From Acanthochromis polyacanthus (Eukaryota; Chordata; Actinopteri; Pomacentridae), in the NCBI RefSeq assembly GCF_021347895.1, contig NC_067113.1, positions 37,528,194-37,592,193 of the forward strand: a stretch of 64,000 nucleotides of DNA, in the 5' to 3' direction. The notes under the pieces were generated by a model. It worked only from the letters and a program-made list of their open reading frames with translations. It was not told where the DNA came from and searched no databases. Made by a program: the position numbers and the translations under genes. Numbering within the stretch: position 1 is the stretch's first letter; each line of letters opens with the position of its first letter. Of the stretch, positions 11,221 through 22,775 are shown piece after piece.

Positions 11221-12090
11221 AATAAATAGGTTAGATTTAGGTTAAGATAGGTTAGATATAGGTTAGGATAGGTTAGATTTATGTTAGGATAGGTTAGATT
11301 TAGGTTAGGATAGGTGAGATTTAGGTTAGGATAGGTGAGATTTAGGTTAGGATAGGTGAGATTTAGGTTAAGATAGGTAAGGATAGGTGAGATTTAGGTT
11401 AGGATAGGTGAGATTTAGGTTAAGATAGGTAAGGATAGGTGAGATTTAGGTTAGGATAGGTGAGATTTAGGTTAAGATAGGTGAGATTTAGGTTAGGATA
11501 GGTCAGATTTAGGTTAGGATAGGTGAGATTTAGGTTAAGATAGGTGAGATTTAGGTTAGGATAGGTCAGATTTAGGTTAGGATAGGTTAGATGTAGGTAA
11601 GGATAGGTAAGATTTAGGTTAAGATAGGTGAGATTTAGGTTAGGATAGGTTAGGATAGGTGAGATTTAGGTTAAGATAGGTGAGATTTAGGTTAGGATAG
11701 GTCAGATTTAGGTTAGGATAGGTTAGAATAGGTGAGATTTAGGTTAAGATAGGTCAGATTTAGGTTAAGATAGGTGAGATTTAGGTTAGGACAGGTCAGA
11801 TTTGAGTTAGGATACGTCAGATGTAGGTTAGGATAGGTCAGATTTAAGTTAGGATAGGTCAGATTTAAGTTAGGATAGGTCAGATGTACGTTAGGATAGG
11901 TCAGATTTAGGTTAAGATAGGTCAGATTTAGGTTATGATAGGTCAGATTTAGGTTAGGATAGGTCAGATTTAGGTTAGATTTAGTTTAGGATAGGTAAGA
12001 TTTAGGTTAGGATAGGTCAGATTTAGGTTAGGATAGGTGAGATTTAGGTTAGGATGGGTCAGATATAAGTTAGGATAGGTCAGATTTAGA
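11221..12090 (+). repeat. 21-bp minisatellite rich in TTAGG words
   Basis: About 41 copies of a 21-bp unit containing AGGATAGGTGAGATTTAGG, with variants GTGAG/GTCAG/GTTAG and GGATAGG/AGATAGG. The right end decays gradually into related words to about 12350. TTAGG appears in each unit, but the 21-bp period and lack of pure TTAGGG runs separate it from a telomere. Confidence 0.95.
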
Positions 12091-12999
12091 CTGGGTATGA
12101 CTGGAGTAAGGTTTATTTACCATGAGACCGGTTCTAATGAGGTAGGTTAGAGTGAAACAAGCTCTATTTTCTGACGAGGTAAAGGTAGAATGTTGAGGCT
12201 ACAGTTAGGTTCAGTGTATTTGTAGGTTAGATTAATGGTAACTTAAAACTGCTAGGTTTTAGAAAAAGTAGGTTCAGGCTTAGTAAAGTTAGGTTAACTT
12301 TAAATTTAAGTCTCATGAGACCAGGTTAGTTTAAGGTTAGGGTCAGGTTACATGCATGTTATATTAAAGATAGATGTCCATGTTTAGCAAAAAGCTAAAA
12401 CTCAACCTGAAACACATCAGATCAAACGTACCTCAGAAAAGTTCTTTTATTCCTAAATAAATTAATAACTGATTCACCAGAATTCAGACACGGTTTAGCA
12501 GAGGAATATAAATCACTACAAACCTCTACATCTAGCCAACAACTCCAGGAAATGTGGGACCAACCTAAGTAGATGTTCTGCAACCCCAACCTAATGTCGG
12601 ATGGCTTGTGTGTTTGAGCCCTGGAGGACAGATCATCCTCCTGGACATGGACCACAGCAGTCTGTCAGATCTGGTCTGAGATGTTCATGACAATAACCAG
12701 CAGCGGTCTGGCCTGAAAACAGCTGCAATAAAATACACAGAAACACTAAATAACACAAAATGAAGCTGAAGCAGTAGAATGTTCTTACATAACCGACAGT
12801 CTGAGTGAAGTTCAGCGTGAAGTTTTCTGATTCGTGTTTCTGTCAGAACTGACATCAGAATCTGAACTTCTGTCAGGATGTCGCAGCAGAAGGCCAACCG
12901 TGGCCAAAAGTAAATGTTCAGACATCGCACCATTCGGTGACGTTAGCGGACACAACGGAAAGGTCAGGAAACTTTCTCAAACTGACCTGAGCTGATGAG
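12091..12999. other. Non-coding region
   Basis: Degenerate continuation of the 21-bp array to about 12350, then unique DNA. No supported gene. Confidence 0.45.
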
Positions 13000-13107
13000 T
13001 AGGGCTAGGTATCAATCTAAAAGTTTCAATACCAGTACCAAAACTGATACAGTACCTTCACTTCAATACCGGTTCCTAAACGATACTTTATTCTATACCA
13101 GTTTTAC
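13000..13107 (+). mobile_element. hAT terminal fragment
   Basis: Begins TAGGGCTAGGTATCAATC and continues with words that closely match the left end of the complete hAT MITE at 19013 (AAAGTTTC.ATACC.GTACC, then GGTTCCTAAACGATAC). Only this left end is present. At about 13108 it is replaced by L2 reverse transcriptase sequence, and no right end is found after the LINE. Either the LINE inserted here and the right end was lost, or a deletion fused the two. Confidence 0.75.
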
Positions 13108-14014
13108 AATCGACCACAAAATTTTATTACAGCGTCTAGAACATTCAGTTGGCATTAAAGGGACAGCACTGGACTGGTTTAAATCCTACTTATCAGATAG
13201 GTTCCAGTTTGTGCATGTCAACAATAACTCTTCTGAGCATACTAAAGTTAATCATGGAGTTCCTCAGGGTTCTGTCTTAGGACCGATACTTTTCACATTA
13301 TACATGCTTCCTTTAGGAAACATTATTAGGAAGCATTGTATTAACTTCCATTGTTATGCAGATGACACACAATTGTATTTATCTATGAAGCCAGATGAAA
13401 CTGAACAGTTAGCGAGACTGCAAGATTGTCTTAAGGACATTAAAACCTGGATGACTTTTAACTTCCTACTGCTAAATTCAGACAAAACTGAAGTCATTGT
13501 ATTTGGCCCCAAACATCTTAGAAACTCGCTTTCAAAGCAAATAGTTACTCTGGATGGCATCACGTTGGCCTCCAGTACTACTGTGAGGAATCTTGGAGTT
13601 ATTTTTGACCAGGACATGTCCTTTAACTCGCACATAAAGCAAGTCTGTAGGACTTCCTTTTTTCACCTGCGTAATATTGTAAAAATCAGGAACATTCTGT
13701 CTCAGAGTGATGCAGAAAAATTAGTTCATGCTTTGTTACTTCCAGGCTTGACTATTGCAATTCCTTATTATCGGGTTGTCCAAATAGCTCTCTCAAACAT
13801 CTACAGTTGATCCAAAATGCTGCTGTGAGAGTACTGACAGGAGTTAGCAAAAGAGATCATATTTCCCCTATACTTGCTTCTCTTCACTGGCTTCCTGTTA
13901 AATCCAGAATAGAATTTAAAATCCTTCTTCTGACATATAAAGCTCTTAATAACCAATCTCCATCATATCTTAAAGATCTGATAGTACCATATTATCCTAG
14001 TAGGGTTAGGGTTA
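13108..14014 (+). pseudogene. L2-type LINE reverse transcriptase, truncated
   Basis: Encodes the C-terminal half of a CR1/L2-clade reverse transcriptase. Motifs in order are [10 protein letters not shown] (about 13170), [11 protein letters not shown] (about 13253), the catalytic YADD (13355-13366), [12 protein letters not shown] and [16 protein letters not shown] one-base loss near 13750 shifts the frame, after which the family motif [20 protein letters not shown] and LHWLP follow from 13807. The 5' end (endonuclease and early RT) is missing and the 3' end passes directly into the 19-bp array at 14015. Apart from the single frameshift it is well preserved, so the insertion is not ancient. Confidence 0.88.
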
Positions 14015-16435
14015 GCTGCTTTCACACCTGTAAGCTGCTTTCACACCTGTAGCCTTCTTTCACACCTGTAGCCTTCTTTCACACATGTAAGCTGCTTTCA
14101 CACCTGTAAGCTGCTTTCACACCTGTAGCCTGCTTTCACACCTGTAGCCTGCTTTCACACCTGTAAGCTGCTTTCACACCTGTAGCCTGCTTTCACACAT
14201 GTAAGCTGCTTTCACACCTGTAGCCTGCTTTCACACCTGTAAGCTGCTTTCACACCTGTAAGCTGCTTTCACACCTGTAGCCTTCTTTCACACCTGTAAG
14301 CTGCTTTCACACCTGTAGCCTGCTTTCACACCTGTAGCCTGCTTTCACACCTGTAAGCTGCTTTCACACCTGTAGCCTGCTTTCACACCTGTAAGCTGCT
14401 TTCATACCTGTAAGCTGCTTTCACACCTGTAGCCTGCTTTCACACCTGTAAGCTGCTTTCACACCTGTAAGCTGCTTTCACACCTGTAGCCTGCTTTCAC
14501 ACCTGTAGCCTGCTTTCACACCTGTAAGCTGCTTTCACACCTGTAGCCTTCTTTCACACCTGTAAGCTGCTTTCACACCTGTAGCCTGCTTTCACACCTG
14601 TAGCCTGCTTTCACACCTGTAAGCTGCTTTCACACCTGTAGCCTGGTTTCACACCTGTAAGTTGCTTTCACACCTGTAGCCTGGTTTCACACCTGTTGCC
14701 TGCTTTCACACCTATAGCCTGCTTTCACACCTGTAGCCTGCTTTCACACCTGTAAGCTGCTTTCACACCTGTAGCCTGCTTTCACACCTGTAAGCTGCTT
14801 TCACACCTGTAGCCTGCTTTCACACCTGTAAGCTGCTTTCACACCTGTAGCCTGCTTTCACACCTGTAAGCTGCTTTCACACCTGTAGCCTGCTTTCACA
14901 CCTGTGAGCTGCTTTCACACCTGTAAGCTGCTTTCACACCTGTAGCCTGCTTTCACACCTGTAGCCTGCTTTCACACCTGTAAGCTGCTTTCACACATGT
15001 AAGCTGCTTTCACACCTGTAGCCTGGTTTCACACCTGTAGCCTGCTTTCACACCTGTAGCCTGCTTTCACACCTGTAGCCTTCTTTCACACCTGTAGCCT
15101 GGTTTCACACCTGTAGCCTGCTTTCACACCTGCAAGCTGCTTTCACACCTGTAGCCTGCTTTCACTCCTGTAGCCTGGTTTCACACCTGTAGCCTGCTTT
15201 CACACCTGTAGCCTGCTTTCACACCTGTAGTCTGCTTTCACACCTGTAAGCTGCTTTCACACCTGTGAGCTGCTTTCACACCTGTAAGCTGCTTTCACAC
15301 CTGTAGCCTTCTTTCACACATGCAAGCTGCTTTCACACCTGTAGCCTGCTTTCACACCTGTAGCCTTCTTTCACACCTGTAGCCTTCTTTCACACCTGTA
15401 GCCTGGTTTCACACCTGTAGCCTGGTTTCACACCTGTAAGCTGCTTTCACACCTGTAGCCTTCTTTCACACCTGTAGCCTGGTTTCACACCTGTAGCCTG
15501 GTTTCACACCTGTAGCCTGCTTTCACACCTGCAAGCTGCTTTCACACCTGTAGCCTGCTTTCACACCTGTAGCCTGGTTTCACACCTGTAGCCTGCTTTC
15601 ACACCTGTAGCCTGCTTTCACACCTGTGAGCTGCTTTCACACCTGTAAGCTGCTTTCACACCTGTAGCCTTCTTTCACACATGTAAGCTGCTTTCACACC
15701 TGTAGCCTGCTTTCACACCTGTAGCCTGCTTTCACACCTGTAGCCTTCTTTCACACCTGTAAGCTGGTTTCACACCTGTGAGCTGCCTTCACACCTGTAA
15801 GCTGCTTTCACACCTGTAGCCTGCTTTCACACCTGTAGCCTTCTTTCACACCTGTAGCCTTCTTTCACACCTGTAGCCTGGTTTCACACCTGTAGCCTGG
15901 TTTCACACCTGTAAGCTGGTTTCACACCTGTAGCCTGGTTTCACACCTGTGAGCTGCTTTCACACCTGTAAGCTGCTTTCACACCTGTAGCCTGGTTTCA
16001 CACCTGTAGCCTGGTTTCACACCTGTAAGCTGGTTTCACACCTGTAGCCTGGTTTCACACCTGTAGCCTGCTTTCACACCTGTAGCCTGGTTTCACACCT
16101 GTAGCCTGCTTTCACACCTGTAGCCTGCTTTCACACCTGTAGCCTGCTTTCACACCTGTAAGCTGCTTTCACACCTGTAGCCTGGTTTCACACCTGTAGC
16201 CTTCTTTCACACCTGTAGCCTGGTTTCACACCTGTAAGCTGGTTTCACACCTGTAGCCTTCTTTCACACCTGTAGCCTGCTTTCACACCTGTAGCCTTCT
16301 TTCACATCTGTAGCCTTCTTTCACACCTGTAGCCTGCTTTCACACCTGTAGCCTTCTTTCACACCTGTAGCCTGGTTTCACACCTGTAAGCTGGTTTCAC
16401 ACCTGTAGCCTTCTTTCACACCTGTAGCCTGGTTT
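14015..16435 (+). repeat. 19-bp minisatellite, about 127 copies
   Basis: Head-to-tail units of GCCTGCTTTCACACCTGTA, with variants GCTGCTTTCACACCTGTAA, GCCTTCTTTC and GCCTGGTTTC. At 2.4 kb it is one of the two longest arrays in the window. The GGTTTC variant is almost absent from the first 600 bp and common in the second half, showing local homogenisation. The array abuts the L2 LINE through GGGTTAGGGTTA at 14002-14013. Confidence 0.97.
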
Positions 16436-19012
16436 GATTCTTTTTCATTGACACATTTGGCTTCTTATGGTCTTTAATAGTGGTTTATCTGGTGTGTCCG
16501 TCTGTCCTTTACTGACCTAAAAGTATTAGAAGCCCTTGAACTGGACGAACTATGAGGTTTCCATTCAACACTACATCTACCTGGTTCTTCTTGTTATATT
16601 TTCACCCCAAACTGCAGGACTTTTCCTCATAAATAATGTGAGTTGTTCCTCCACCAGCTCCAGTATCTCCATCTCCATCCACATCTGCTAAAAAACAAAG
16701 CACCAAACCCTGCCTCCGGTCTGAGGAATTTTCCGGTTGGTGCAGGCGTCCTGAGCTGCTTTCCAGATAATCCATTTATTTGGAAAAGACACATCAGGAA
16801 GTGTGAGTCCAAACAAAGGCCAGAGATTGTAAATGTAAAGTGGATCCAGGCTGTACCTGCCCTGTCAGGGTCCAGACGGAGGTTCATCAGATGGAGGTCT
16901 ATTTCAGGTCAGACAGCGACTCTTCAAAGACTCACAGGAAGGTGTGTGTCACTGTTTATTATGCCACCCAGAAGACTCACACGTGCACAAACACATCACA
17001 TCTACAAACATTCAACTGATGTCCTGGACAGAAACCCACACAGGAACCAAAAGCTGCTTCAACCAAACCTTCAGGCTCAAATCATCCCGACCCTTCAGCC
17101 AATAGAGCAGAAAAAAATCAGCACTTTGTCAGCAGATGATCCTAACGTTCCTCAAATGGATCCAAAACCAACAGAACCAGTAGATTAAATCACAGTAACC
17201 TGGTTATTTATACTGCACATATTCAGATGATTCTACATGTTCCTGTTTTATGAACGAGATGCAGTCAGACCGTTCTACACAGTCCATGCTAGAGAACGGT
17301 CTGATTCATTCATTATGAGGGAGTTAATTAAATTAATCTAAGGTTGAATTCAGCAGCATGAATCGTTCAGACTAACTATAATCACATCCAGAAACATTTT
17401 AAAGCAGACACCCCTGTGGACTTCCACAGACACCCTGTAAGTCAGTTTTTCTACATTTAATAAAGGATGTCCCTACAGAAGTAAAAGGCGCTCTAAGTTT
17501 CAGACATCAACAACAGGTAAGAGACGGATTACACTGTGGACTTTCTGCTCTGTGTGCCAGCTTATAAACCAGGACTGATGTAAACCACAGAGCTGTCAGA
17601 CGCTCAGGGAAACAAACAGAGCGGACAGATGTGAAGATGAGGAGAGTTAAAAGCAGACGTGTTGATGTTAAAGAGGTTCTGGACAGAAGAATGACCCATA
17701 AAACAGATCTCCCCATGAGGAGGCTGTAAACCGGACCAGCTTCTGTCTTCGATGAGCATCAGCAGACGACAACCAGCGGAGAAACTAATGACGCTGATTT
17801 AAGCGTTTTGGTTTGCAGTGCCGGTTCTCACGGCTCGGTGCAGACGGCGGAGTGCGATCCAGTGTTGACGTTCCTCTGCAAAAAAACAAAGGAGCTTTAA
17901 GGAAAGACAAACAGGCCGGCAGGAAGAATTCAAAGAGATGAAGTTCGATAACGCTCCACCTGTCTGAGGACAAATCTCCTCAGGAAAGATCGCAAAGCTG
18001 CTGGGTAATGAGCGTTTGTTTTTCTGCTCAGGTCCAGCTGTCGGTGGAGTTTGAACAGTTGTGACGCGTGGGAACGGTTCTTCGAGAACAGCAACAGAGG
18101 CTTTTTGTCTCGGCCTCAACACAAAGCACACACTTGGCATCGGCCCGAAACCCGATTTCATCTGAGAAAGGGCGGTGTGGGTCATGAGGTAATGTTTGAC
18201 GGGCTGCGCCCATCGATTGGACGCTCTCAAGGTCGCTGATGTTCACGTTACATAAATCTCACCTCAAACCAACAGAATAAACTCCCATCATCCCTGTTTG
18301 GTCTCATGTCTGAACGACGATCCTACAGACCCGTTCACCACTTAAACAGCAGAAACTCAACATTAACAAGAAGCTTTCCAGCTGCTAACATCACTTTCAG
18401 GTTGGACTCACTAATGCTGCATCAACTTAAACGTCTAATAAACTCGTGTTGTCAGAACTTAATAAACTTCATTTTCCTCCGCTTTGATTTTAGGATTTCT
18501 CTTTCTAACACCTGAACCGTTCACATCTTAGAGGCTGAAAAATTAAAGGTTCATTTAACAAATCTGCTACTCTGAAATTTCTGATTTATTTAGAATGTGT
18601 GTGGAAATTTGAATTTATGTTTCTTTTTTCAACGTTTTAAATATCATGCGTTGAACTACAGCTGCAGTTATAAAAAAATACAGATTTTTGTTCAATTAAT
18701 TTCTTAAGAACTACAACGTTAATAAAAAACACAAAGTCAAATATAATACAGAATATTCCTAATAATTCTGTCATCTTAAAAACTGTTCTGAATAATTTAG
18801 AACATGGTACAAAACACATAGAAATCCTATTAAACAATGAGGGAACGGCTTAATATTCATGAGTAATCAGCTGTAAGAGTTGTTTGTGAATGAAGCTGCA
18901 AGAACAGAAACATATTTCAGTAACGTTTAAATGCATGTTTGGGTTTTATTTATTAACTGATTATTGATTGTGTCTATGAAACAAATAAATAATTAAACCA
19001 TGGTCGTATAAT
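16436..19012. other. Non-coding region, no gene recognised
   Basis: Unique sequence. Open frames near 16643-17188 and 17799-18230 show no domain, signal or consistent splice sites. The part at 18530-19000 is strongly AT-rich. Confidence 0.45.
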
Positions 19013-19762
19013 TAGGACTGGGTATCAATCTAAAAGTTTCGATACCGGTACCAATTTCGATACCGGTTCCTAAACAATACTTTTTTCGATACCAGTTTTA
19101 CAATATATACTCTAACAGAAAGAACACTGCATTACACATTACTTTTCACATCTTGACTTTAATTTTCCAGTGATTTCCAGTGCAAAAGAACATTTGCAAG
19201 CAACGTACAGTTCAGTACATACTGAGCCACCTTCACCCCGGACCCTTCCTGGCCGACCCGGAGCCGGTCAGGTTTAAATCCCCCCCGTGGACTGCACGGA
19301 CCCCACCCGTTTACCTCTTAACGGTTTCACGCCCTCTTGAACTCTCTCTTCAAAGTTCTTTTCAGCTTTCCCTTAAGGTACTTGTCGACTATCGGTCTCG
19401 TGCCGGTATTTAGCCTTAGATGGAGTTTACCACCCGCTTTGGCATATACTGCACCGCGCACTATTGGCGTCCATTTTACAAAAGTAGAGCCACGTTTTAG
19501 ACCTCAGAGGCATCTTTTCCCATTTCAACGACACGCTACACAACTGCAGTAAAGTCAACGTACCTAACGTGAAACCTGTCTGTGAATGGGCAGCATGTTT
19601 TTTTCCGGCTTGCCGCAATCACGTGTAATGTTACAGCCAATTACAGGTTTGCTTTATCATAATCACGTGATAAGTACCGGAACATGGAACCGAAAGACGA
19701 GGCTTATTTCGATACGTTTTGGTCGGTGCCATTAAAGAACCGAAGTTCGGTACTCAGCCCTA
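19013..19762. mobile_element. hAT MITE carrying 28S rRNA fragment
   Basis: Terminal inverted repeats start TAGGACTGGGTATC on the left; the right end, read on the minus strand, starts TAGGGCTGAGTACC. A perfect 8-bp target duplication CGTATAAT lies at 19005-19012 and 19763-19770. At 750 bp it has no transposase. Its interior holds an antisense fragment of large-subunit rRNA (19229-19442). The left end is shared with the fragment at 13000-13107. Confidence 0.93.
19229..19442 (-). pseudogene. 28S rRNA fragment inside hAT MITE
   Basis: On the minus strand the sequence from 19442 begins CCAAAGCGGGTGGTAAACTC, then has CTAAGGCTAAATACCGGCAC, CGAGACCGATAGTCGACAAG, GAACTTTGAAGAGAGAGTTC and GGCGTGAAACCGTTAAGAGG. 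These are conserved words of the 5' part of eukaryotic 28S rRNA (D1-D2 region), in the right order and spacing. The match is near-perfect for about 160 bp (19278-19442) and then passes into a GC-rich stretch that fits the variable D2 segment. It is a fragment, not a functional rRNA gene. Confidence 0.88.
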
Positions 19763-19992
19763 CGTATAATTTACCAGGATACCTTCAAATATCTCAAAGA
19801 TTCTCAGTTTACCAGAAAAATTCCAAGTTTACAGTTAAAGGTGAAATAAAACAAAAAGCACTAAATGAAAAGAACTGAAATAAAAGCAGCAGAGAGCTTC
19901 ATCAGGGCTTCATCTACTTCAACACGTTTGTTTGTCTAAAGGTGGAGAAAGGACAGAAAAATGCTCCCATGTTTTATTCTTTGTGTGGTGTG
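19763..19992. other. Non-coding spacer
   Basis: Starts with the right target duplication of the hAT MITE (CGTATAAT) and ends with GTGGTGTG, the left target copy of the next MITE. Confidence 0.5.
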
Positions 19993-20193
19993 TAGGGCTG
20001 CGGAGGTCTTCAACATGTTGCGTTTATGCAAGTGAAGCGTGACGTCACCCGGCCATTGGGGTGGTAACAAACACGAATGGATGAGCCGATGTGGGCGGAA
20101 GGAAGACAGTCACGAAGAATATTTGTTCCGCCCGGGAACGTATGCGAGGGCGGGGGGGCGGAGCAAATATTGGGATATTCGGGTCCAGCCCTC
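19993..20193 (-). mobile_element. Short hAT MITE (GGGCCAGCCC-end family)
   Basis: The left end TAGGGCTG and right end CCAGCCCTC are inverted. Flanks GTGGTGTG (19985-19992) and GTGGTTTG (20194-20201) match at 7 of 8 positions, as expected for an aged hAT target duplication. Internal words GTTTATGCAA, GTGAAGCGTG, ACACGAATGGA and GCCCGGG(A) correspond, in opposite orientation, to the right half of the larger hAT element at 48999-50659, so the two are relatives. Length is 201 bp and it is non-coding. Confidence 0.85.
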
Positions 20194-20201
20194 GTGGTTT
20201 G

Positions 20202-20693
20202 TGCAGCTTTGAGGGTTTCTCCTCCATTAATAGATCATTGAAGTGTTCATAAGCACCACATGATCAGAACTCTAAAGCATAAAATATTAATTATTTACAG
20301 AAAATATAAAATATTTGCATGGACTGTCAGGTCAAGGGTTCCTACAGACATTCTCAGTTTAGACACAGACAAAGAAATGCTTCCAATTCTCTTTAGAGAA
20401 GCTGAAACTAAAATTAATTAATAGTTTGGGTGTTTGAGGTCATTTATTCCTTTTACTGCTGCTCTCTGCTCAGTGTTTGTCTTCTTCTGTCTCTCTGCAG
20501 TCATTCCAATGTATTTGTTTTCATTTTGTGACTATTTTTCTCTGTTTTGTTGGTTGCTGGACTTTCCAACAACAAATCTCATTTAAAGCAGGTCAGAACC
20601 TCAGAACCTGACAGACCCGCTCACTTTAATTTAACTTACAGTCACTGAATAGATGAACCCTCTGTGACACAGTAAACAGTCCTTTTCTCTGCA
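20202..20693. other. Non-coding spacer
   Basis: AT-rich unique DNA. No feature seen. Confidence 0.4.
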
Positions 20694-21830
20694 GGTCTAA
20701 CTGGTTAATCAGTGATTTAACTGGTCTAACTGGTTAATCAGTGGTCTAACTGGTCTAACTGGTTAATCAGTGGTCTAACTGGTTAATCAGTGGTCTAACT
20801 GGTTAATCAGTGGTCTAACTGGTCTAACTGGTTAATCAGTGGTCTAACTGGTTAATCAGTGGTCTAACTGGTCTAACTGGTTAATCAGTGGTCTAACTGG
20901 TCTAACTGGTTAATCAGTGGTCTAACTGGTTAATCAGTGGTCTAACTGGTTAATCAGTGGTCTAACTGGTCTAACTGGTTAATCAGTGGTCTAACTGGTC
21001 TAACTGGTTAATCAGTGGTCTAACTGGTTAATCAGTGATTTAACTGGTCTAACTGGTTAATCAGTGGTCTAACTGGTCTAACTGGTTAATCAGTGGTCTA
21101 ACTGGTTAATCGGTGGTCTAACTGGTTAATCATTGGTCTAACTGGTTAATCAGTGATTTAACTGGTCTAACTGGTTAATTAGTGGTCTAACTGGTCTAAC
21201 TGGTTAATCAGTGGTCTAACTGGTTAATCAGTGGTTTAACTGGTCTAACCGGTTAATCAGTGGTCTAACTGGTTAATCAGTGATTTAACTGGTCTAACTG
21301 GTTAATCAGTGGTCTAACTGGTTAATCAGTGATTTAACTGGTCTAACTGGTTAATTAGTGGTCTAACTGGTCTAACTGGTTAATCAGTGGTCTAACTGGT
21401 TAATCAGTGATTTAACTGGTCTAACCGGTTAATCAGTGGTCTAACTGGTCTAACCGGTTAATCATTGGTCTAACTGGTTAATCAGTGGTCTAACTGGTTA
21501 ATCAGTGGTCTAACTGGTCTAACCGGTTAATCAGTGGTCTAACTGGTTAATCAGTGGTCTAACTGGTTAATCAGTGGTCTAACTGGTCTAACCGGTTAAT
21601 CAGTGGTCTAACTGGTTAATCAGTGATTTAACTGGTCTAACTGGATAATCAGTGGTCTAACTGGTTAATCAGTGGTCTAACTGGTTAATCAGTGGTCTAA
21701 CTGGTCTAACCGGTTAATCAGTGGTCTAACTGGTTAATCAGTGGTTTAACTGGTCTAACCGGTTAATCAGTTGTCTAACTGGTTAATCAGTGATTTAACT
21801 GGTCTAACTGGTTAATCAGTGGTTTAACTG
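20694..21830 (+). repeat. 20-bp minisatellite with 9-bp insertions
   Basis: The basic unit is GGTCTAACTGGTTAATCAGT. Many units carry an extra GGTCTAACT, giving 29-bp units, and GATTTAACT replaces GGTCTAACT at intervals. The pattern of single and double GGTCTAACT recurs in blocks, so higher-order units were copied together. About 50 units in total. Confidence 0.96.
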
Positions 21831-22252
21831 ATTATAACTAAGAGCTGGCTCCAGTGGTGGTACCAGAATGAAGCTGCAGTGCCTCCACAGCAGCTCTGAT
21901 AGCATCGGGGCTCTAAGTGCTGATCTGCTGCCTCGCCCTGCTCTGATATATTAGATCAATAAGGAACGCCCTGAGGGTAAACACCGGCCCTCGGGGGCTC
22001 GACCCTCCGTCCTGACCCCTGCACCGTGAAGGTGAGCCTGTGGTGTTTGGCAGCGCTGACGGAAATCAAACCCGTCCATTTATTAGTTCTGTGGGCCGCT
22101 GTTGTTGTAAGGATCAGAGATGAAGCAGGAGGAGGGATGAATGCAGGAGAAGACCAACAGCTGAGGGCCACAGGATGGAGACGCACCAAACACTTTTATC
22201 TCCACCACTTCAAAGGCTGCAGAGCAACCTGGGAAGGAACCTGGGAAGGAAC
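21831..22252. other. Non-coding spacer
   Basis: Unique DNA leading into the 12-bp array. Frames that start here are only long because of that array. Confidence 0.4.
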
Positions 22253-22775
22253 TTGCAGAACCTCCTGCAGAACAACACGCAGAACAACCTGCAGAACAAC
22301 CTGCAGAACAACCTGCAGAACATCCTGCAGAACAACATGCAGAACAACCTGCAGAACAACCTGCAGAACAACACGCAGAACAACCTGCAGAACAACCTGC
22401 AGAACAACACGCAGAACAACCTGCAGAACAACCTGCAGAACAACATGCAGAACAACATGCAGAACAACACGCAGAACATCCTGCAGAACAACACGCAGAA
22501 CAACCTGCAGAACAACCTGCAGAACAACCTGCAGAACAACATGCAGAACAACACGCAGAACATCCTGCAGAACAACACGCAGAACAACCTGCAGAACAAC
22601 CTGCAGAACAACATGGAGAACAACCTGCAGAACATCCTGCAGAACAACCTGCAGACCAACACGCAGAACAACACGCAGAACAACCTGTAGAACAACCTGC
22701 AGAACATCCTGCAGAACAACACGCAGAACAACCTGCAGAACATCCTGTAGAACAACATGCAGAACATCCTGCAGA
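22253..22775 (+). repeat. 12-bp minisatellite (AACAACCTGCAG)
   Basis: About 44 copies of AACAACCTGCAG with variants AACAACACGCAG, AACATCCTGCAG and AACAACATGCAG. Because 12 is a multiple of 3 and the unit lacks stops in several frames, it opens long frames on both strands (Cys-Arg-Thr-Thr and Gln-Asn-Asn-Leu periodic peptides). These look coding but vary only as the DNA unit varies. Confidence 0.96.

Noticed and set aside
11221..12090. Telomere-like TTAGG array
   Set aside because: The period is 21 bp with intervening AGGATAGGTGAGAT; no run of pure TTAGGG or TTAGG.
16643..17188. 181-codon plus-strand open frame
   Set aside because: No recognisable domain, no plausible promoter or homology, and composition like the surrounding non-coding DNA.
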